This document shows positions 16,588-29,085 of a DNA stretch of 64,000 nt, in pieces (within the stretch, counting starts at the first letter, position 1; each line of letters begins with the position of its first letter). Made by a program: the position numbers and the translations under genes. The stretch is from Thermodesulfobacteriota bacterium (lineage in GTDB: Bacteria; Desulfobacterota; QYQD01), in NCBI GenBank assembly GCA_031082315.1, contig JAVHLC010000012.1, forward strand, positions 1 to 64,000, in the 5' to 3' direction. The notes under the pieces are model-generated. The model was given only the letters and a program-made list of their open reading frames with translations. It was not told the DNA's origin and made no database searches.

Positions 16588-19500
16588 ATGAATATCCCCC
16601 AACTATTCATAGAGCGTCCGGTCATGACCACACTCGTCATGATTGGCGTCTTATTATTCGGTATTGCTGCTTACCGGCTTCTCCCGGTAAGTGAGCTGCC
16701 GAATGTAGATTTTCCCACGATTCAGGTCTCAGCAACTCTTCCTGGATCCAACCCCGAAACCATGGCCTCTTCCATTGCGACTCCTCTCGAGCGCGAATTT
16801 TCCACAATCGCCGGACTCGATTCCATGACCTCGACCAGCGCCCTGGGAAATACCCAGATCACGCTTCAATTTTCTCTGGATCGGGACCTTGATGCCGCGG
16901 CCCAGGATGTCCAGACTGCCATATCCAAGGCCCAGCGACTTCTTCCGGCCGATTTGCCAAACCCCCCCTCGTTCCGGAAAGTCAATCCCGCGGACGAGCC
17001 GATCCTCTACCTCGCATTGAGCTCGCCCGTTCTGCCGCTTTCTACTGTAGACGAGTACGCCCAAACATTAATGGCCCAGCGTATCTCCATGATAAGCGGT
17101 GTGGCTCAGGTCCAGGTATATGGATCGCAGAAGTACGCGGTTCGTATTCAGGTGGACCCGAATGCTTTGTCTTCAAAAGGAATCGGGCTCGATGAAGTGG
17201 AAAAGGCCGTCATGAGGGGCAACGTTAATCTCCCTACCGGTACACTGTATGGCAGGCATCAGGCCCTTACTATACAAGCGACGGGACAACTCACAGATGC
17301 AGCATCCTACCGCACGCTTATAGTAGCTTATCGCAATGGGGCTCCGGTCCGGCTGCAGGAACTGGGCAAGGTCGTTGACAGCGTTGAAAACGATAAAGTG
17401 GCCAACTGGTTCAATACCGCATCCGAGAGCCGCCGCGCCATAGTCCTGGCCGTTCAGCGCCAGCCCGGGACCAACACGGTTGAGGTAGTAAACGCCATCA
17501 AGAAGCTCATACCCACTTTCCGGCTTCAGATACCTGCTTCCATCGACCTCAATATCCTGTATGACCGTTCCGAATCCATCGGTGAATCGATTGCGGATGT
17601 TAAGTTTACGCTTTATTTAAGTATATGTCTTGTGGTTTTGGTGATCTTCCTTTTCCTCAGGAACATCTCAGCTACGATCATACCGAGCCTGGCGCTCCCC
17701 ATGTCGATCATCGGCACCTTCTCGGTCATGTACCTTCTGGGTTACAGCCTGGATAACCTGTCTCTAATGGCGCTGACTCTTTGTGTGGGTTTCGTGGTAG
17801 ATGATGCCATTGTAATGCTCGAGAATATAGTGCGGCATATGGAGATGGGCAAGGGGAAACTCCAGGCCGCTCTTGATGGGTCCAGAGAGATTGCTTTTAC
17901 CATTGTGTCCATGACCATCTCGCTTGCCGCGGTATTTATCCCGCTTCTCTTTATGGGAGGCGTTCTGGGACGATTGCTCCACGAATTTGCTGTGACTATT
18001 GGAGTAGCCATCCTGGTGTCAGGAGTGGTTTCGCTTACTCTTTCCCCGATGCTTTGCAGCCGCTTTCTAAAGCCCCATGGCGCGGAACAGCATGGCAAGT
18101 TCTATGCTTTTTCCGAACGCTTTTTTAATGGCATGCTCAACGCCTACGATGTTACTCTTAAATGGGTGCTAAAACATGGTCTGGCCACTCTGATCCTATC
18201 CATTCTCCTTATCTTTGCCACGGGATATCTTTTCATGATAGTCCCCAAAGGATTCGTGCCGGATGTGGATACCGGCCAGATACGGGGGTTTACCGAAGCT
18301 GCTCAGGATATCTCTTTTGATTCCATGGTTCGGCATCAGAAAGCGGTTGCTGACGTGATCCGGCAAGAGCCTGCAGTGGACGGCTTTATGTCTAGTGTTG
18401 GAGCGAGCAGTATGAGTCCGACCGGCAATTCCGGACGATTCTTCCTTCGTCTAAAACCGATGTCCGAGCGAAAAGTGGATGCCAACGAAATAATCCAACG
18501 GCTTCGGGCAAAATTGGCAAGGATTCCGGGGATCAGGGCCTTTCTCCAGAATCCCCCTTCGATCCGCATCGGGGGACGTACGACCAAGAGCCTCTACCAG
18601 TATACCATTCAGGGCCCGGATATAAAGGAACTATATCAGTGGGCTCCCTTGCTTGAAAATAAATTGCGTGAGCTTCCGGAACTGCAGGATGTGAATAGTG
18701 ACTTACAGATCGCAAGTCCCCAGGTGTTTGTGGATATCGATCGTGATAAGGCACAAGCTTGCGGTATTACGGCAGATCAGATTGAAAACACACTTTACAA
18801 CGCCTACGGCTCCAGACAAATCTCTACTATCTATACACCAACCAACCAGTATCAGGTTATTATGGAAGTACAGCCACAATTCCAGCTTTCGCCAGACTCC
18901 CTTTCCATGCTTTATATCCGCTCGGCAGGCGGCCAACTTGTGCCATGTGATACGGTGGCCAGATTGAGGCGGACTATTAGCCCACTAACCATCAACCATA
19001 CGGGCCAGCTACCTTCTGTAACCATTTCCTTTAATCTTAAACCGGGGATTGCTCTTGGTGACGGCGTGGGCCGGATACAGAAGCTGGTCCGGGACCTTCG
19101 CCTGCCCGCTACCCTCAGCACCAGTTTCCAGGGAACCGCGCAGGAATTTCAATCGTCCTTAAAAGGTATGTGGATCCTCTTAGTTATGGCCATTCTGGTC
19201 ATTTACATAATCCTTGGGATACTATATGAAAGTTTTATTCATCCGTTGACGATCCTGTCAGGGATTCCTTCAGCTGGAGTAGGGGCTCTTGTCACACTCC
19301 TTATCTTCCGAATAGATTTGAGTATTTATGCCTGGGTTGGGATCATAATGCTCATAGGAATCGTGAAGAAAAACGCCATTATGATGATCGATTTCGCCTT
19401 AGCTGTTCAGCGACGCGAGGGAAAGCCGCCGGCCCAAGCTATCTACGAAGGTTGCATCCTTCGTTTCCGGCCAATCATGATGACCACCATGGCTGCGCTT

Positions 19501-19716
19501 ATGGGAACTCTTCCAATAGCGCTTGGCTTTGGCGCCGGAGCCGAAGCAAGGCGGCCCTTAGGTCTGGCCGTGGTCGGTGGGCTGCTGCTCTCTCAGCTAT
19601 TGACGCTCTATATCACACCGGTTGTTTATATCTATATGGAAAAGCTTCAGGAAAGAACGAGAAGATTATTCCGGATTGGGAAAAACCACAAAAATAGTGT
19701 AATCCCGGATTCCTAG
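16588..19716 (+). CDS. RND multidrug efflux permease (HAE1 family)
   Basis: A 1042-residue inner-membrane proton/drug antiporter with 12 membrane helices and two large periplasmic loops. It begins with the family signature IPQLFIERPVMTTLVMIGVL. The proton-relay residues are present: Asp405-Asp406 in GFVVDDAIVMLEN, and Lys928 in GIVKKNAIMMIDFA (equivalent to AcrB D407/D408 and K940). Length and motifs match the MdtB/MdtC/MexB group. With the adaptor, the channel and the TetR regulator it forms a complete tripartite pump. Confidence 0.95.
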   Translation: MNIPQLFIERPVMTTLVMIGVLLFGIAAYRLLPVSELPNVDFPTIQVSATLPGSNPETMASSIATPLEREFSTIAGLDSMTSTSALGNTQITLQFSLDRDLDAAAQDVQTAISKAQRLLPADLPNPPSFRKVNPADEPILYLALSSPVLPLSTVDEYAQTLMAQRISMISGVAQVQVYGSQKYAVRIQVDPNALSSKGIGLDEVEKAVMRGNVNLPTGTLYGRHQALTIQATGQLTDAASYRTLIVAYRNGAPVRLQELGKVVDSVENDKVANWFNTASESRRAIVLAVQRQPGTNTVEVVNAIKKLIPTFRLQIPASIDLNILYDRSESIGESIADVKFTLYLSICLVVLVIFLFLRNISATIIPSLALPMSIIGTFSVMYLLGYSLDNLSLMALTLCVGFVVDDAIVMLENIVRHMEMGKGKLQAALDGSREIAFTIVSMTISLAAVFIPLLFMGGVLGRLLHEFAVTIGVAILVSGVVSLTLSPMLCSRFLKPHGAEQHGKFYAFSERFFNGMLNAYDVTLKWVLKHGLATLILSILLIFATGYLFMIVPKGFVPDVDTGQIRGFTEAAQDISFDSMVRHQKAVADVIRQEPAVDGFMSSVGASSMSPTGNSGRFFLRLKPMSERKVDANEIIQRLRAKLARIPGIRAFLQNPPSIRIGGRTTKSLYQYTIQGPDIKELYQWAPLLENKLRELPELQDVNSDLQIASPQVFVDIDRDKAQACGITADQIENTLYNAYGSRQISTIYTPTNQYQVIMEVQPQFQLSPDSLSMLYIRSAGGQLVPCDTVARLRRTISPLTINHTGQLPSVTISFNLKPGIALGDGVGRIQKLVRDLRLPATLSTSFQGTAQEFQSSLKGMWILLVMAILVIYIILGILYESFIHPLTILSGIPSAGVGALVTLLIFRIDLSIYAWVGIIMLIGIVKKNAIMMIDFALAVQRREGKPPAQAIYEGCILRFRPIMMTTMAALMGTLPIALGFGAGAEARRPLGLAVVGGLLLSQLLTLYITPVVYIYMEKLQERTRRLFRIGKNHKNSVIPDS

Positions 19717-19994
19717 ATCTTCTGGAAAGTCAATTTTATCTCATTACCTCACCATCTCACTCATGAAGCTACGCCGAATGACAAAAGGGTGCAGCGCAAT
19801 GCCGCAAATAGACTCTTTATGAAGACGTCAAGTTCTGAAGCCTTGCGCAATAGGCAAAGGGGCCTATAAGAATCCCTATCCTTATCTCCCTTACTCAAGC
19901 AGAACCTATTTTTCGGGCTTCTTGTGGGACACTGCTTCTGTTCATCAAACTGATAACATTATTTTTACTTTTTTTCTTATCCATTCTTTGCGTC

Positions 19995-20732
19995 TTAGCG
20001 CCCTTGTGGCTGCATGGTTACGTAATTTTTGAGTTTTCTGACCTCTTCCGTATTGAGAAGCCGGTACTGACCAAGGGCCAGATGACCCAATTTGAGATCG
20101 GCAAAGGCTGTACGGCGCAGGTTAAGCACGGGATGCCCGATGGTTGAGCACATCTTTTTTATCTGCCTTTTCCGGCCTTCCCGGATGGTTATCTCCAGAA
20201 GAGATGAATCTTCTTTTTCCCTGAGGCACTTAACCAGGGCAGGCTGCGTCTTACGGCCTTCTATCATAACTCCGTTTCTCAGGCGATCAATAGCCTGCTT
20301 CGCAGGTCTCCCTTTTACCTCTGCTTCGTAGGTCTTGTACGCCTTAAAACGCGGGTGCTGGAGTTTAAAGGACAAGTCCCCGTCGTTGGTAAGCAATAGA
20401 AGGCCCTCGGTGTCGTAATCCAGCCTTCCCACCGGACAGACACGGATGGATATATCTTTCAAGAGGTCGGTAACTATCGGCCTTTTTTGGGGATCCCGCA
20501 GCGTGGTCACAAATCCTTTGGGTTTATTTAAAAGGGCATAGATAAGAGGCGCCGGAGGTGGTAATGGCCGGCCATCGATGAGGATCATATCCTTTTCGGT
20601 GTCCACCTTTATACCCATGGCAGTAACTATGCGGCCATTTACTGTAACTCGGCCCTGGCGAATGAGATCTTCGGCGTGTCTTCGCGAGGCGATCCCGAGC
20701 CGGGCCAATGTCTTATGCAGTCTTTCTTCCAT
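19995..20732 (-). CDS. rluB: 23S rRNA pseudouridine synthase, RluB-like
   Basis: A 245-residue enzyme of the RsuA/RluB/E/F family that isomerises a uridine in 23S rRNA. An N-terminal S4 RNA-binding domain (RLHKTLARLGIASRRHAEDL) is followed by the catalytic domain with GRLDYDTEGLLLLTNDG, whose Asp is the nucleophile, and by REGRKRQIKKMC. Absence of long extensions fits RluB rather than RluF; the exact target is inferred. It is followed upstream by scpB in the same orientation, a common rluB-scpB pairing. scpA is not in the window. Confidence 0.88.
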   Translation of the reverse strand: MEERLHKTLARLGIASRRHAEDLIRQGRVTVNGRIVTAMGIKVDTEKDMILIDGRPLPPPAPLIYALLNKPKGFVTTLRDPQKRPIVTDLLKDISIRVCPVGRLDYDTEGLLLLTNDGDLSFKLQHPRFKAYKTYEAEVKGRPAKQAIDRLRNGVMIEGRKTQPALVKCLREKEDSSLLEITIREGRKRQIKKMCSTIGHPVLNLRRTAFADLKLGHLALGQYRLLNTEEVRKLKNYVTMQPQGR

Positions 20733-20734
20733 AA

Positions 20735-20775
20735 AACATTCCAGCTATCAGCGTTCAGCCGTCAGCTATCAGCTC
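20735..20775. repeat. Short CAGCTATCAGC-type repeat
   Basis: CCAGCTATCAGCGTTCAGCC followed by GTCAGCTATCAGC fills the 29-base gap between rluB and scpB and runs into the scpB 3' end, so the last codons of ScpB (after about residue 190) are repeat-derived. The words match the interior of the CATCCGGAAA-ended element. Confidence 0.5.
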
Positions 20776-21355
20776 CGGTTCCCTCAGACCGGTCAAAGAG
20801 GTCCGGAGTCCTTTCTTTGCCCTCGACAGTATCGGGGGTAAGGGCCTTGATTTCTTTAAGATTGGGAAGGGAGGACAGATCCCTTAGATCAAATACCTCT
20901 AAAAATCTTTGGGTGGTTCCGTAGATAAGGGGTTTCCCGGCTAATTCCTTGTTGCGTCCTACGATGCGAATAAGTTTTTTTTCCAGAAGCGATTTCAGAA
21001 CGCCGCTCACATCTACCCCGCGGATCCTTTCTATTTCAGACCGCAATAGGGGTTGCTTGTAGGCAATAATGGCCAGCGTTTCCATGGCCTCGCGGCTGAG
21101 CCGCGCCGGAGCGGATTTTTTCAGGCGGGCAATCCAATCCCTGTATTCAGGCCTTGTCCTGAACTGGAAGCCTTCGGCTACCTCATAAAGGGCGAAGCTG
21201 CGGCCTTCGGCATCGTATTCGTCCTTGAGTTGAATAAGGGTTGCCTCTATCTCCTCCTTTTTGTATTCCGGGAGGACATCAATAATCTTATCCCGGCGGA
21301 GCGGTGTTTCGGAGACGAATATCAAGGCCTCCAGGATTTTCTTTAATTCAGACAT
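20762..21355 (-). CDS. scpB: Segregation and condensation protein B
   Basis: A 197-residue kleisin-associated protein with tandem winged helices that acts with ScpA and SMC in chromosome condensation. Family blocks are clear: MSELKKILEALIFVSETPLR at the start, EGFQFRTRPEY, SREAMETLAIIAYKQPLLRS (the ScpB hallmark) and IRGVDVSGVLKSLLEKKLIR, then YGTTQRFLEVF. The start is two bases after the dnaE stop, so the two are probably co-transcribed. The extreme C-terminus overlaps repeat sequence. Confidence 0.93.
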   Translation of the reverse strand: MSELKKILEALIFVSETPLRRDKIIDVLPEYKKEEIEATLIQLKDEYDAEGRSFALYEVAEGFQFRTRPEYRDWIARLKKSAPARLSREAMETLAIIAYKQPLLRSEIERIRGVDVSGVLKSLLEKKLIRIVGRNKELAGKPLIYGTTQRFLEVFDLRDLSSLPNLKEIKALTPDTVEGKERTPDLFDRSEGTGADS

Positions 21356-21357
21356 AA

Positions 21358-24300
21358 CTAGCTGGATGCACCGTTAACATGGGAGTTTTGAACGGCTGGA
21401 TAGCCCAAAAAGGCCTCGATCTCCTTTATAAACCCGGCAGAAGGAGCGACCTTAAGCGCGGATGGGAGACTTATGGTCACTTCGCCCTTGCCGGGGAGAT
21501 TAAAATGGAGAAACAACGGGCAATGGCCCTTATGCCCCTCGACTATATTCTTTAATCCTATGATCTTTTCCGGCGTTAATCCCACCAGGGAAAGCCGCAC
21601 ATCCAATGCGGCGACACTTTTTTCCAGCGCCTGGCTGAGACCGAGAATCTCAGACGCTATTATCTTAGACCCTCTTTCATCACCGGCGATCTTACCTTTT
21701 ACCAGTAAGGGCTTATCGCTTTTAAGCAGATCCTGGCAGTCGCGGTAACTATCCGCAAAAACTACTATTTCAACCACACCCTGGAGGTCTTCCAGAGAAA
21801 GGAAGGCCATCCGTTCACCCTTTCTGGTGCTTATCTCTTTTATGCTCCTGACCAGGCCCGCCAGTGTAACTTCCTTACCCTCCGGGAGGGCAGCGACCTG
21901 AACAGTATTGGCCGTAACCAACTTTTCCATCTCCTGGGTATATCCGTTGAGGGGGTGCTCACTTATGTAGAGACCCAGCGCCTCCTTCTCAAAATTTAGC
22001 AACTGGTCTCGAGGCCACTCTTCCATGATAGGCAGGGTGATGGATGAACCGGTATCCGAAAGGGTCTTTTCGCTGAATATAGACATTTGACTGGATTCCT
22101 TTTGACGCTGCCTGCTTTGGGCCAGGCCTATCTCATCATCCAGGACAGCAAAAAGCTGGGCACGCCTGGCGCCCATATAATCAAAGGCCCCGGCCTTTAT
22201 CAGGCTTTCCGTCACCCGGCGGTTGACCCGCCGCAGGTCAACCCTGAGGCAGAAGTTTTCCAGAGAGGTAAACGGGCCTTCCTGGGTCCGGGCGGCGATT
22301 ATGGAGTCAATGGCTCCCATCCCCACATTCTTTACGGCGGCCAGACCAAAGCGAATCTTTCCTTTAACCACACTGAAGTCGCTGTCGCTTTCATTGATGT
22401 CCGGCGGCAGGATCTCAATCCCATGCTCACGACACTCTGCTATATGTTTAACCACGTTATCCGTGGAGTCCATGTCGCTGGTAAGCAGGGCGGCCATAAA
22501 GGGCAGGGGATAATGGGCCTTGAGATAGGCGGTCTGGTAAGCGATAAGGGCGTAAGCCGTGCTATGGGATTTATTGAAGCCATAACCGCCGAATTTTTCC
22601 ATGAGGTCAAACAGCTTTTCCGCCTTTTTCCTGGGGACGCTGTTTTTTGTGGCGCCGGTGACGAACTTTTCCCTTTGCGCGGCCATTATTTCGGGTATCT
22701 TCTTTCCCATAGCCGCACGGAGTACATCGGCGTCACCCATGGAGTAATTGGCCAAGGTGCCGGCGATCTGCATGACCTGTTCCTGATAGACGATCACCCC
22801 GTAAGTCTCTTTGAGTATCTCTTCCAACTGGGGTACGGGATAGCTTACCTCAATCTGGCCGTGTTTGCCCTTTACGAAGTCATCGACCATGCCGCTTTCC
22901 AGCGGGCCCGGGCGGTAGAGGGCCACGGAGGCGATGAGGTCGGTAAAGGTCTGGGGTTTCATCTTGATAAGCAATTCTTTCATCCCAGCGCTTTCAAGCT
23001 GGAAGACGCCGGTTGTGTCTCCGCGGGAAAGCAGTTCATAGGCCTTTTGATCATCCAGGGGTATTTGCTCGAAATCCAGCGCCTCGTTATATTCTTTTCG
23101 AATCAATTCCTGGGCATGACGGATGATAGTCAGGTTTTTCAGACCCAGGAGATCAAATTTAACCAGGCCGATCTTATCCACGGCCTTCATGTGATACTGG
23201 GTGAGCACTTCACCCTTGGGACCCCGATACAGCGGCAGATATTCCACTATGGGTCTATCTGAAATGACCACGCCCGCAGCGTGGGTAGAGGCGTGCCGCG
23301 GTAATCCCTCCAGGGCCATGGAGACCGTAATCAAGTCTTTCACCCTGGGGTCTTGTTCCGCCAATTCCCTGAGCCGAGGCTCTTTTCCCAGGGCCTCTTC
23401 CAGTCTTATATTCAGTTGATTGGGGATCAGCTTGGCTATCCGGTCCACCTCGCCGTAAGGTATGCTCATGGCCCGCCCCACATCCCGTATCACGGCCCGG
23501 GCCTGCATCTTACCAAAGGTTATAATCTGGGCCGTATAGTCCTTACCTCCATATTTTTGCGATATGTATTCCAGGACTTCTTCCCTTCTATCCTTGCAGA
23601 AATCGACATCAATATCCGGCATGCTGCGCCTTTCGAGGTTCAGAAAGCGCTCAAAGAGGAGGTCATAAGGCAACGGGTCAATGTCCGTGATGCGCAAGGC
23701 ATAGGCCACCAGGCTGCCGGCGGCCGAACCGCGTCCCGGACCGACCGGGACGCCCTTCTTTTTGGCGTAGTTGATAAAATCGGATACGATGAGAAAATAA
23801 CCGGAAAAGCCCATCTGCCGGATAACGTCCAGTTCGTAGGCCAGTCTCTCCCGGTAACCCCTTTCCTTTTTTTCATCCGGCCCTTCCTTCCGGGTCATGG
23901 CCTCAAGCCGTTCGTTAAGCCCCTCCTTGGCTTCCTCTGCCAGTTTACTGTCGAGCGTTTCTCCCTCCGGCACAGGATAGACGGGGAAATGATATTCCCC
24001 CAGTTCGAGCTCCAGATTACAACGCCGGGCGATTTCTACCGTATTTTGTAAGGCCTCCGGGGTATCGGAAAAAAGCGACTCCATCTCGGCCGGTGAACGC
24101 AGGTAAAGCTGGTCGGTAGAGAATCTCATCCTGTTCTGATCCCCGACGGTCTTTCCGGTCTGCACACAGAGGAGGACATCATGAACGCGGGCGTCTTCCC
24201 GGCGCAGATAGTGGCAGTCATTGGTGGCTACCAGAGGCAGGGAGAGGCGATCGGCGATCACCTTGAGGCCGCTGTTAACCGTCTTCTGCTCGGCAATGCC

Positions 24301-24840
24301 ATTTTCCTGGAGTTCTAAGTAAAAGCGATCCGGAAAGATGCGGGCGTATGCAGCGGTTTTTTCCAGGGCGGCCTTTTCGCCTTCGTGAAGGAGGGCAAAA
24401 GGGATCTCGCCATGCAGGCAGGAGCTCATGGCGATAAGCCCGGCATTATATCTTTCCAGGAGTTCTTTATCGACGCGCGGCTTGTAGTAAAAGCCCTCGA
24501 AGTATGCGGCGGTTACCAGCCGGCAGAGGTTTTTGTATCCCTCCTGGTTCTGGGCCAGGAGGACCAGGTGAAAGGCGGTCTCTTCGTTTCCCCGCGGGGT
24601 TTTATCCGAACGGTTTCTGGGCGCTACATAGACCTCGCAGCCGATGATGGGTTTTATATCGTTTTGCCGGGCCATCTGATAGAAATCAACGGCGCCGAAC
24701 ATGTTGCCGTGGTCGGTCATGGCTATGGCCGGCATGCGGTATTCTTTGGCCGTGCGGAATAGATCCCTGAGGCGGATGGCGCCGTCCAGGAGGCTGTATT
24801 CGGTATGGACATGCAGATGGATAAAATTGGCACGTTCCAT
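21358..24840 (-). CDS. dnaE: DNA polymerase III alpha subunit
   Basis: The 1160-residue replicative polymerase catalytic subunit, the same length as the E. coli enzyme. Domains in order: PHP (FIHLHVHTEYSLLDGA and MTDHGNMFG), palm with GPGRGSAAGSLVAYALRI and the catalytic DIDVDF block (about 406-411), thumb and fingers (GFNKSHSTAYALIAYQTAYL), helix-hairpin-helix (LIKAGAFDYMG) and an OB fold (VTLAGLVRSIKEIS) near the C-terminus. Start ATG 24840 lies 18 bases after the guaA stop. A long antisense frame inside it (22087-23262) is a shadow. Confidence 0.97.
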   Translation of the reverse strand: MERANFIHLHVHTEYSLLDGAIRLRDLFRTAKEYRMPAIAMTDHGNMFGAVDFYQMARQNDIKPIIGCEVYVAPRNRSDKTPRGNEETAFHLVLLAQNQEGYKNLCRLVTAAYFEGFYYKPRVDKELLERYNAGLIAMSSCLHGEIPFALLHEGEKAALEKTAAYARIFPDRFYLELQENGIAEQKTVNSGLKVIADRLSLPLVATNDCHYLRREDARVHDVLLCVQTGKTVGDQNRMRFSTDQLYLRSPAEMESLFSDTPEALQNTVEIARRCNLELELGEYHFPVYPVPEGETLDSKLAEEAKEGLNERLEAMTRKEGPDEKKERGYRERLAYELDVIRQMGFSGYFLIVSDFINYAKKKGVPVGPGRGSAAGSLVAYALRITDIDPLPYDLLFERFLNLERRSMPDIDVDFCKDRREEVLEYISQKYGGKDYTAQIITFGKMQARAVIRDVGRAMSIPYGEVDRIAKLIPNQLNIRLEEALGKEPRLRELAEQDPRVKDLITVSMALEGLPRHASTHAAGVVISDRPIVEYLPLYRGPKGEVLTQYHMKAVDKIGLVKFDLLGLKNLTIIRHAQELIRKEYNEALDFEQIPLDDQKAYELLSRGDTTGVFQLESAGMKELLIKMKPQTFTDLIASVALYRPGPLESGMVDDFVKGKHGQIEVSYPVPQLEEILKETYGVIVYQEQVMQIAGTLANYSMGDADVLRAAMGKKIPEIMAAQREKFVTGATKNSVPRKKAEKLFDLMEKFGGYGFNKSHSTAYALIAYQTAYLKAHYPLPFMAALLTSDMDSTDNVVKHIAECREHGIEILPPDINESDSDFSVVKGKIRFGLAAVKNVGMGAIDSIIAARTQEGPFTSLENFCLRVDLRRVNRRVTESLIKAGAFDYMGARRAQLFAVLDDEIGLAQSRQRQKESSQMSIFSEKTLSDTGSSITLPIMEEWPRDQLLNFEKEALGLYISEHPLNGYTQEMEKLVTANTVQVAALPEGKEVTLAGLVRSIKEISTRKGERMAFLSLEDLQGVVEIVVFADSYRDCQDLLKSDKPLLVKGKIAGDERGSKIIASEILGLSQALEKSVAALDVRLSLVGLTPEKIIGLKNIVEGHKGHCPLFLHFNLPGKGEVTISLPSALKVAPSAGFIKEIEAFLGYPAVQNSHVNGASS

Positions 24841-24857
24841 GATACGGTAGTACTATC

Positions 24858-26420
24858 CTATTCCCATTCTATAGTGCTGGGCGGCTTGGAAGAGATGTCA
24901 TAAACTACGCGGTTTACGCCCTTTACCTCATTAATGATGCGATTGGATATGGCGCTGAGCAGGTTGTAGGGTATCTTGCTCCAATCAGCGGTCATGGCAT
25001 CGAGGCTGTCCACCACCCGAAGGGCTATGACATGCTCATACGTCCTCTGGTCGCCCATAACTCCCACCGTCTTGATAGGTAAGAGGACAGCAAAGGACTG
25101 CCATACCTTTCGGTATAGACCGGCCTTTTTTACCTCTCCGAGGACGATGGCATCGGCTTCCCGCAGGATAGCCAGCCTTTCTGCGGTTACCTCCCCAAGG
25201 ATACGGATGGCCAGCCCCGGTCCGGGAAACGGCTGTCGATAGACGATATCTTTTGGCATGCCCAGCTCCAGGCCGACCTTGCGCACTTCATCCTTGAATA
25301 GTTCCCGGAGGGGTTCAATGAGTTCAAGCTTCATGATTTCCGGCAGGCCGCCCACATTATGGTGGGTCTTGATTACGGCGGAAGGGCCTTTAAAGGAGAC
25401 GCTTTCAATAACATCCGGGTACAGGGTGCCCTGGGCCAGGTACTTGACCTTACCTATGCGCCGGGCCTCCTTCTCGAAGATATGTATGAAGCCGTGACCT
25501 ATGATACGCCTCTTGACCTCAGGATCAACGACCCCTTTCAGTTGTTTAAGGAAATACCCCGAGGCGTCCACATCGGCGAGTTTAATATTATAATGCCGCG
25601 TGAAGAGATTGCGGACGCTTTCCGGCTCGCCCTTCCGGAGCATCCCGTTATTTACGAAGATACAGGTAAGCTGCGGGCCGATGGCCTTATGTATGAGCAC
25701 GGCTACCACTGAAGAGTCCACACCGCCGCTGAGGCCGCAAATAACCCGATCCGGGCCGACCTTTTCTCTAATGGCCTCCACCGTGGTCTCAATGAAGGAC
25801 TTCATGGTCCAGCGCGGTTTGATCTTACAGATGCGGATTATGAAGTTTTTCAGGATATGATTTCCGATGGAGGTGTGCGCCACCTCGGGATGGAATTGCA
25901 CCCCAAATAGAGGCCTTTCCCTGTGCCGCAGGGCGGCAATAGAGGAGTGCGCTGTGTGGGCGACAGGCGCGAATCCGGCCGGGAGGCGGTTAACTTTGTC
26001 CCCGTGGCTCATCCACACCGGGTGGGTCTTCTCCAGACCCGGTTCCAGGCCGTAAAACAGGTCTCTGGCGTCGTCGATGAAGAGATCGGCATGGCCGTAT
26101 TCCCGCTTTGCGGCATGCGCCACCTTTCCGCCGAATTGATGGGCCATAAGCTGCATACCATAACAGATGCCCAGTACCGGTACGCCAAGATCATAGATTT
26201 CCGGTGTGCTTATGGGGGCGCCCTTATCATAGACCGAGGACGGTCCTCCGGAAAGTATAACACCCTTCGGCTGGAAGGCGCGGATTGCGGCTAACGACAG
26301 GTTAAAGGGGTGCATCTCGCAATAAACCTTGTTTTCGCGGATGCGCCTGGCGATAAGCTGGGTATATTGCGAACCAAAATCCAGGATCAGTATTTTTTCG
26401 GCGTGAATATTATTTTTCAT
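24858..26420 (-). CDS. guaA: GMP synthase (glutamine-hydrolysing)
   Basis: A 520-residue enzyme converting XMP to GMP with glutamine nitrogen. The N-terminal class I amidotransferase has Cys86 in GICYGMQ, and His177 and Glu179 in FHPEV. The ATP-pyrophosphatase domain has the PP-loop GLSGGVDSS (229-237), and the C-terminal dimerisation domain ends in [18 protein letters not shown]. The start chosen is ATG 26420; an upstream in-frame ATG at 26489 lies within a repeat and would add 23 unlike residues. guaB lies upstream with a repeat-filled gap of 174 bases. Confidence 0.96.
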   Translation of the reverse strand: MKNNIHAEKILILDFGSQYTQLIARRIRENKVYCEMHPFNLSLAAIRAFQPKGVILSGGPSSVYDKGAPISTPEIYDLGVPVLGICYGMQLMAHQFGGKVAHAAKREYGHADLFIDDARDLFYGLEPGLEKTHPVWMSHGDKVNRLPAGFAPVAHTAHSSIAALRHRERPLFGVQFHPEVAHTSIGNHILKNFIIRICKIKPRWTMKSFIETTVEAIREKVGPDRVICGLSGGVDSSVVAVLIHKAIGPQLTCIFVNNGMLRKGEPESVRNLFTRHYNIKLADVDASGYFLKQLKGVVDPEVKRRIIGHGFIHIFEKEARRIGKVKYLAQGTLYPDVIESVSFKGPSAVIKTHHNVGGLPEIMKLELIEPLRELFKDEVRKVGLELGMPKDIVYRQPFPGPGLAIRILGEVTAERLAILREADAIVLGEVKKAGLYRKVWQSFAVLLPIKTVGVMGDQRTYEHVIALRVVDSLDAMTADWSKIPYNLLSAISNRIINEVKGVNRVVYDISSKPPSTIEWE

Positions 26421-26449
26421 GATCGCATAGACCTTGTTTTTGCACTTTT

Positions 26450-26500
26450 CCTTGTAGGAGCGGCATCTTGCTGCGACTCCTAGTCGCACCTAGAAGTATC
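26450..26500. repeat. REP-like GTAGGAGCGGC palindrome
   Basis: TGTAGGAGCGGCATCTTGCT is followed by the perfect palindrome GCGACTCCTAGTCGC. The pattern resembles REP elements of other Gram-negatives. It lies in the guaB-guaA gap just upstream of the guaA start, next to another repeat. Confidence 0.5.
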
Positions 26501-26502
26501 CG

Positions 26503-26586
26503 TTTACCGTTATCAGTTAGCTGTTGTCCGTAAGAACCTGAAAAACGTTTTTTCGGTGAACTGTGAACGGTCAACCGTGAACGGTT
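26503..26586. repeat. GTTAACCGTTGTCCG-family repeat, guaB-guaA gap
   Basis: CGTTTACCGTTATCAGTTAG and CTGTTGTCCGTAAG on one side face CGGTGAACTGTGAACGGTCA and CCGTGAACGG on the other. It is the same family as 15225-15345 and 36804-36874, and can form a long stem-loop between guaB and guaA. Confidence 0.6.
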
Positions 26587-26594
26587 ACGCATTT

Positions 26595-29008
<2,414 letters not shown>

Positions 29009-29085
29009 GGAGACAGGGCTAGGCTTGACATTGGGTTTTATATATTACTATATTCACAGACAAAAGGAAAGGGAGGCGATACCTT

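Noticed and set aside
22087-23262. Long plus-strand open frame (391 codons) antisense to dnaE
   Set aside because: It mirrors dnaE codons in the opposite frame, has no RBS or recognisable domain, and dnaE is unmistakable on the other strand.
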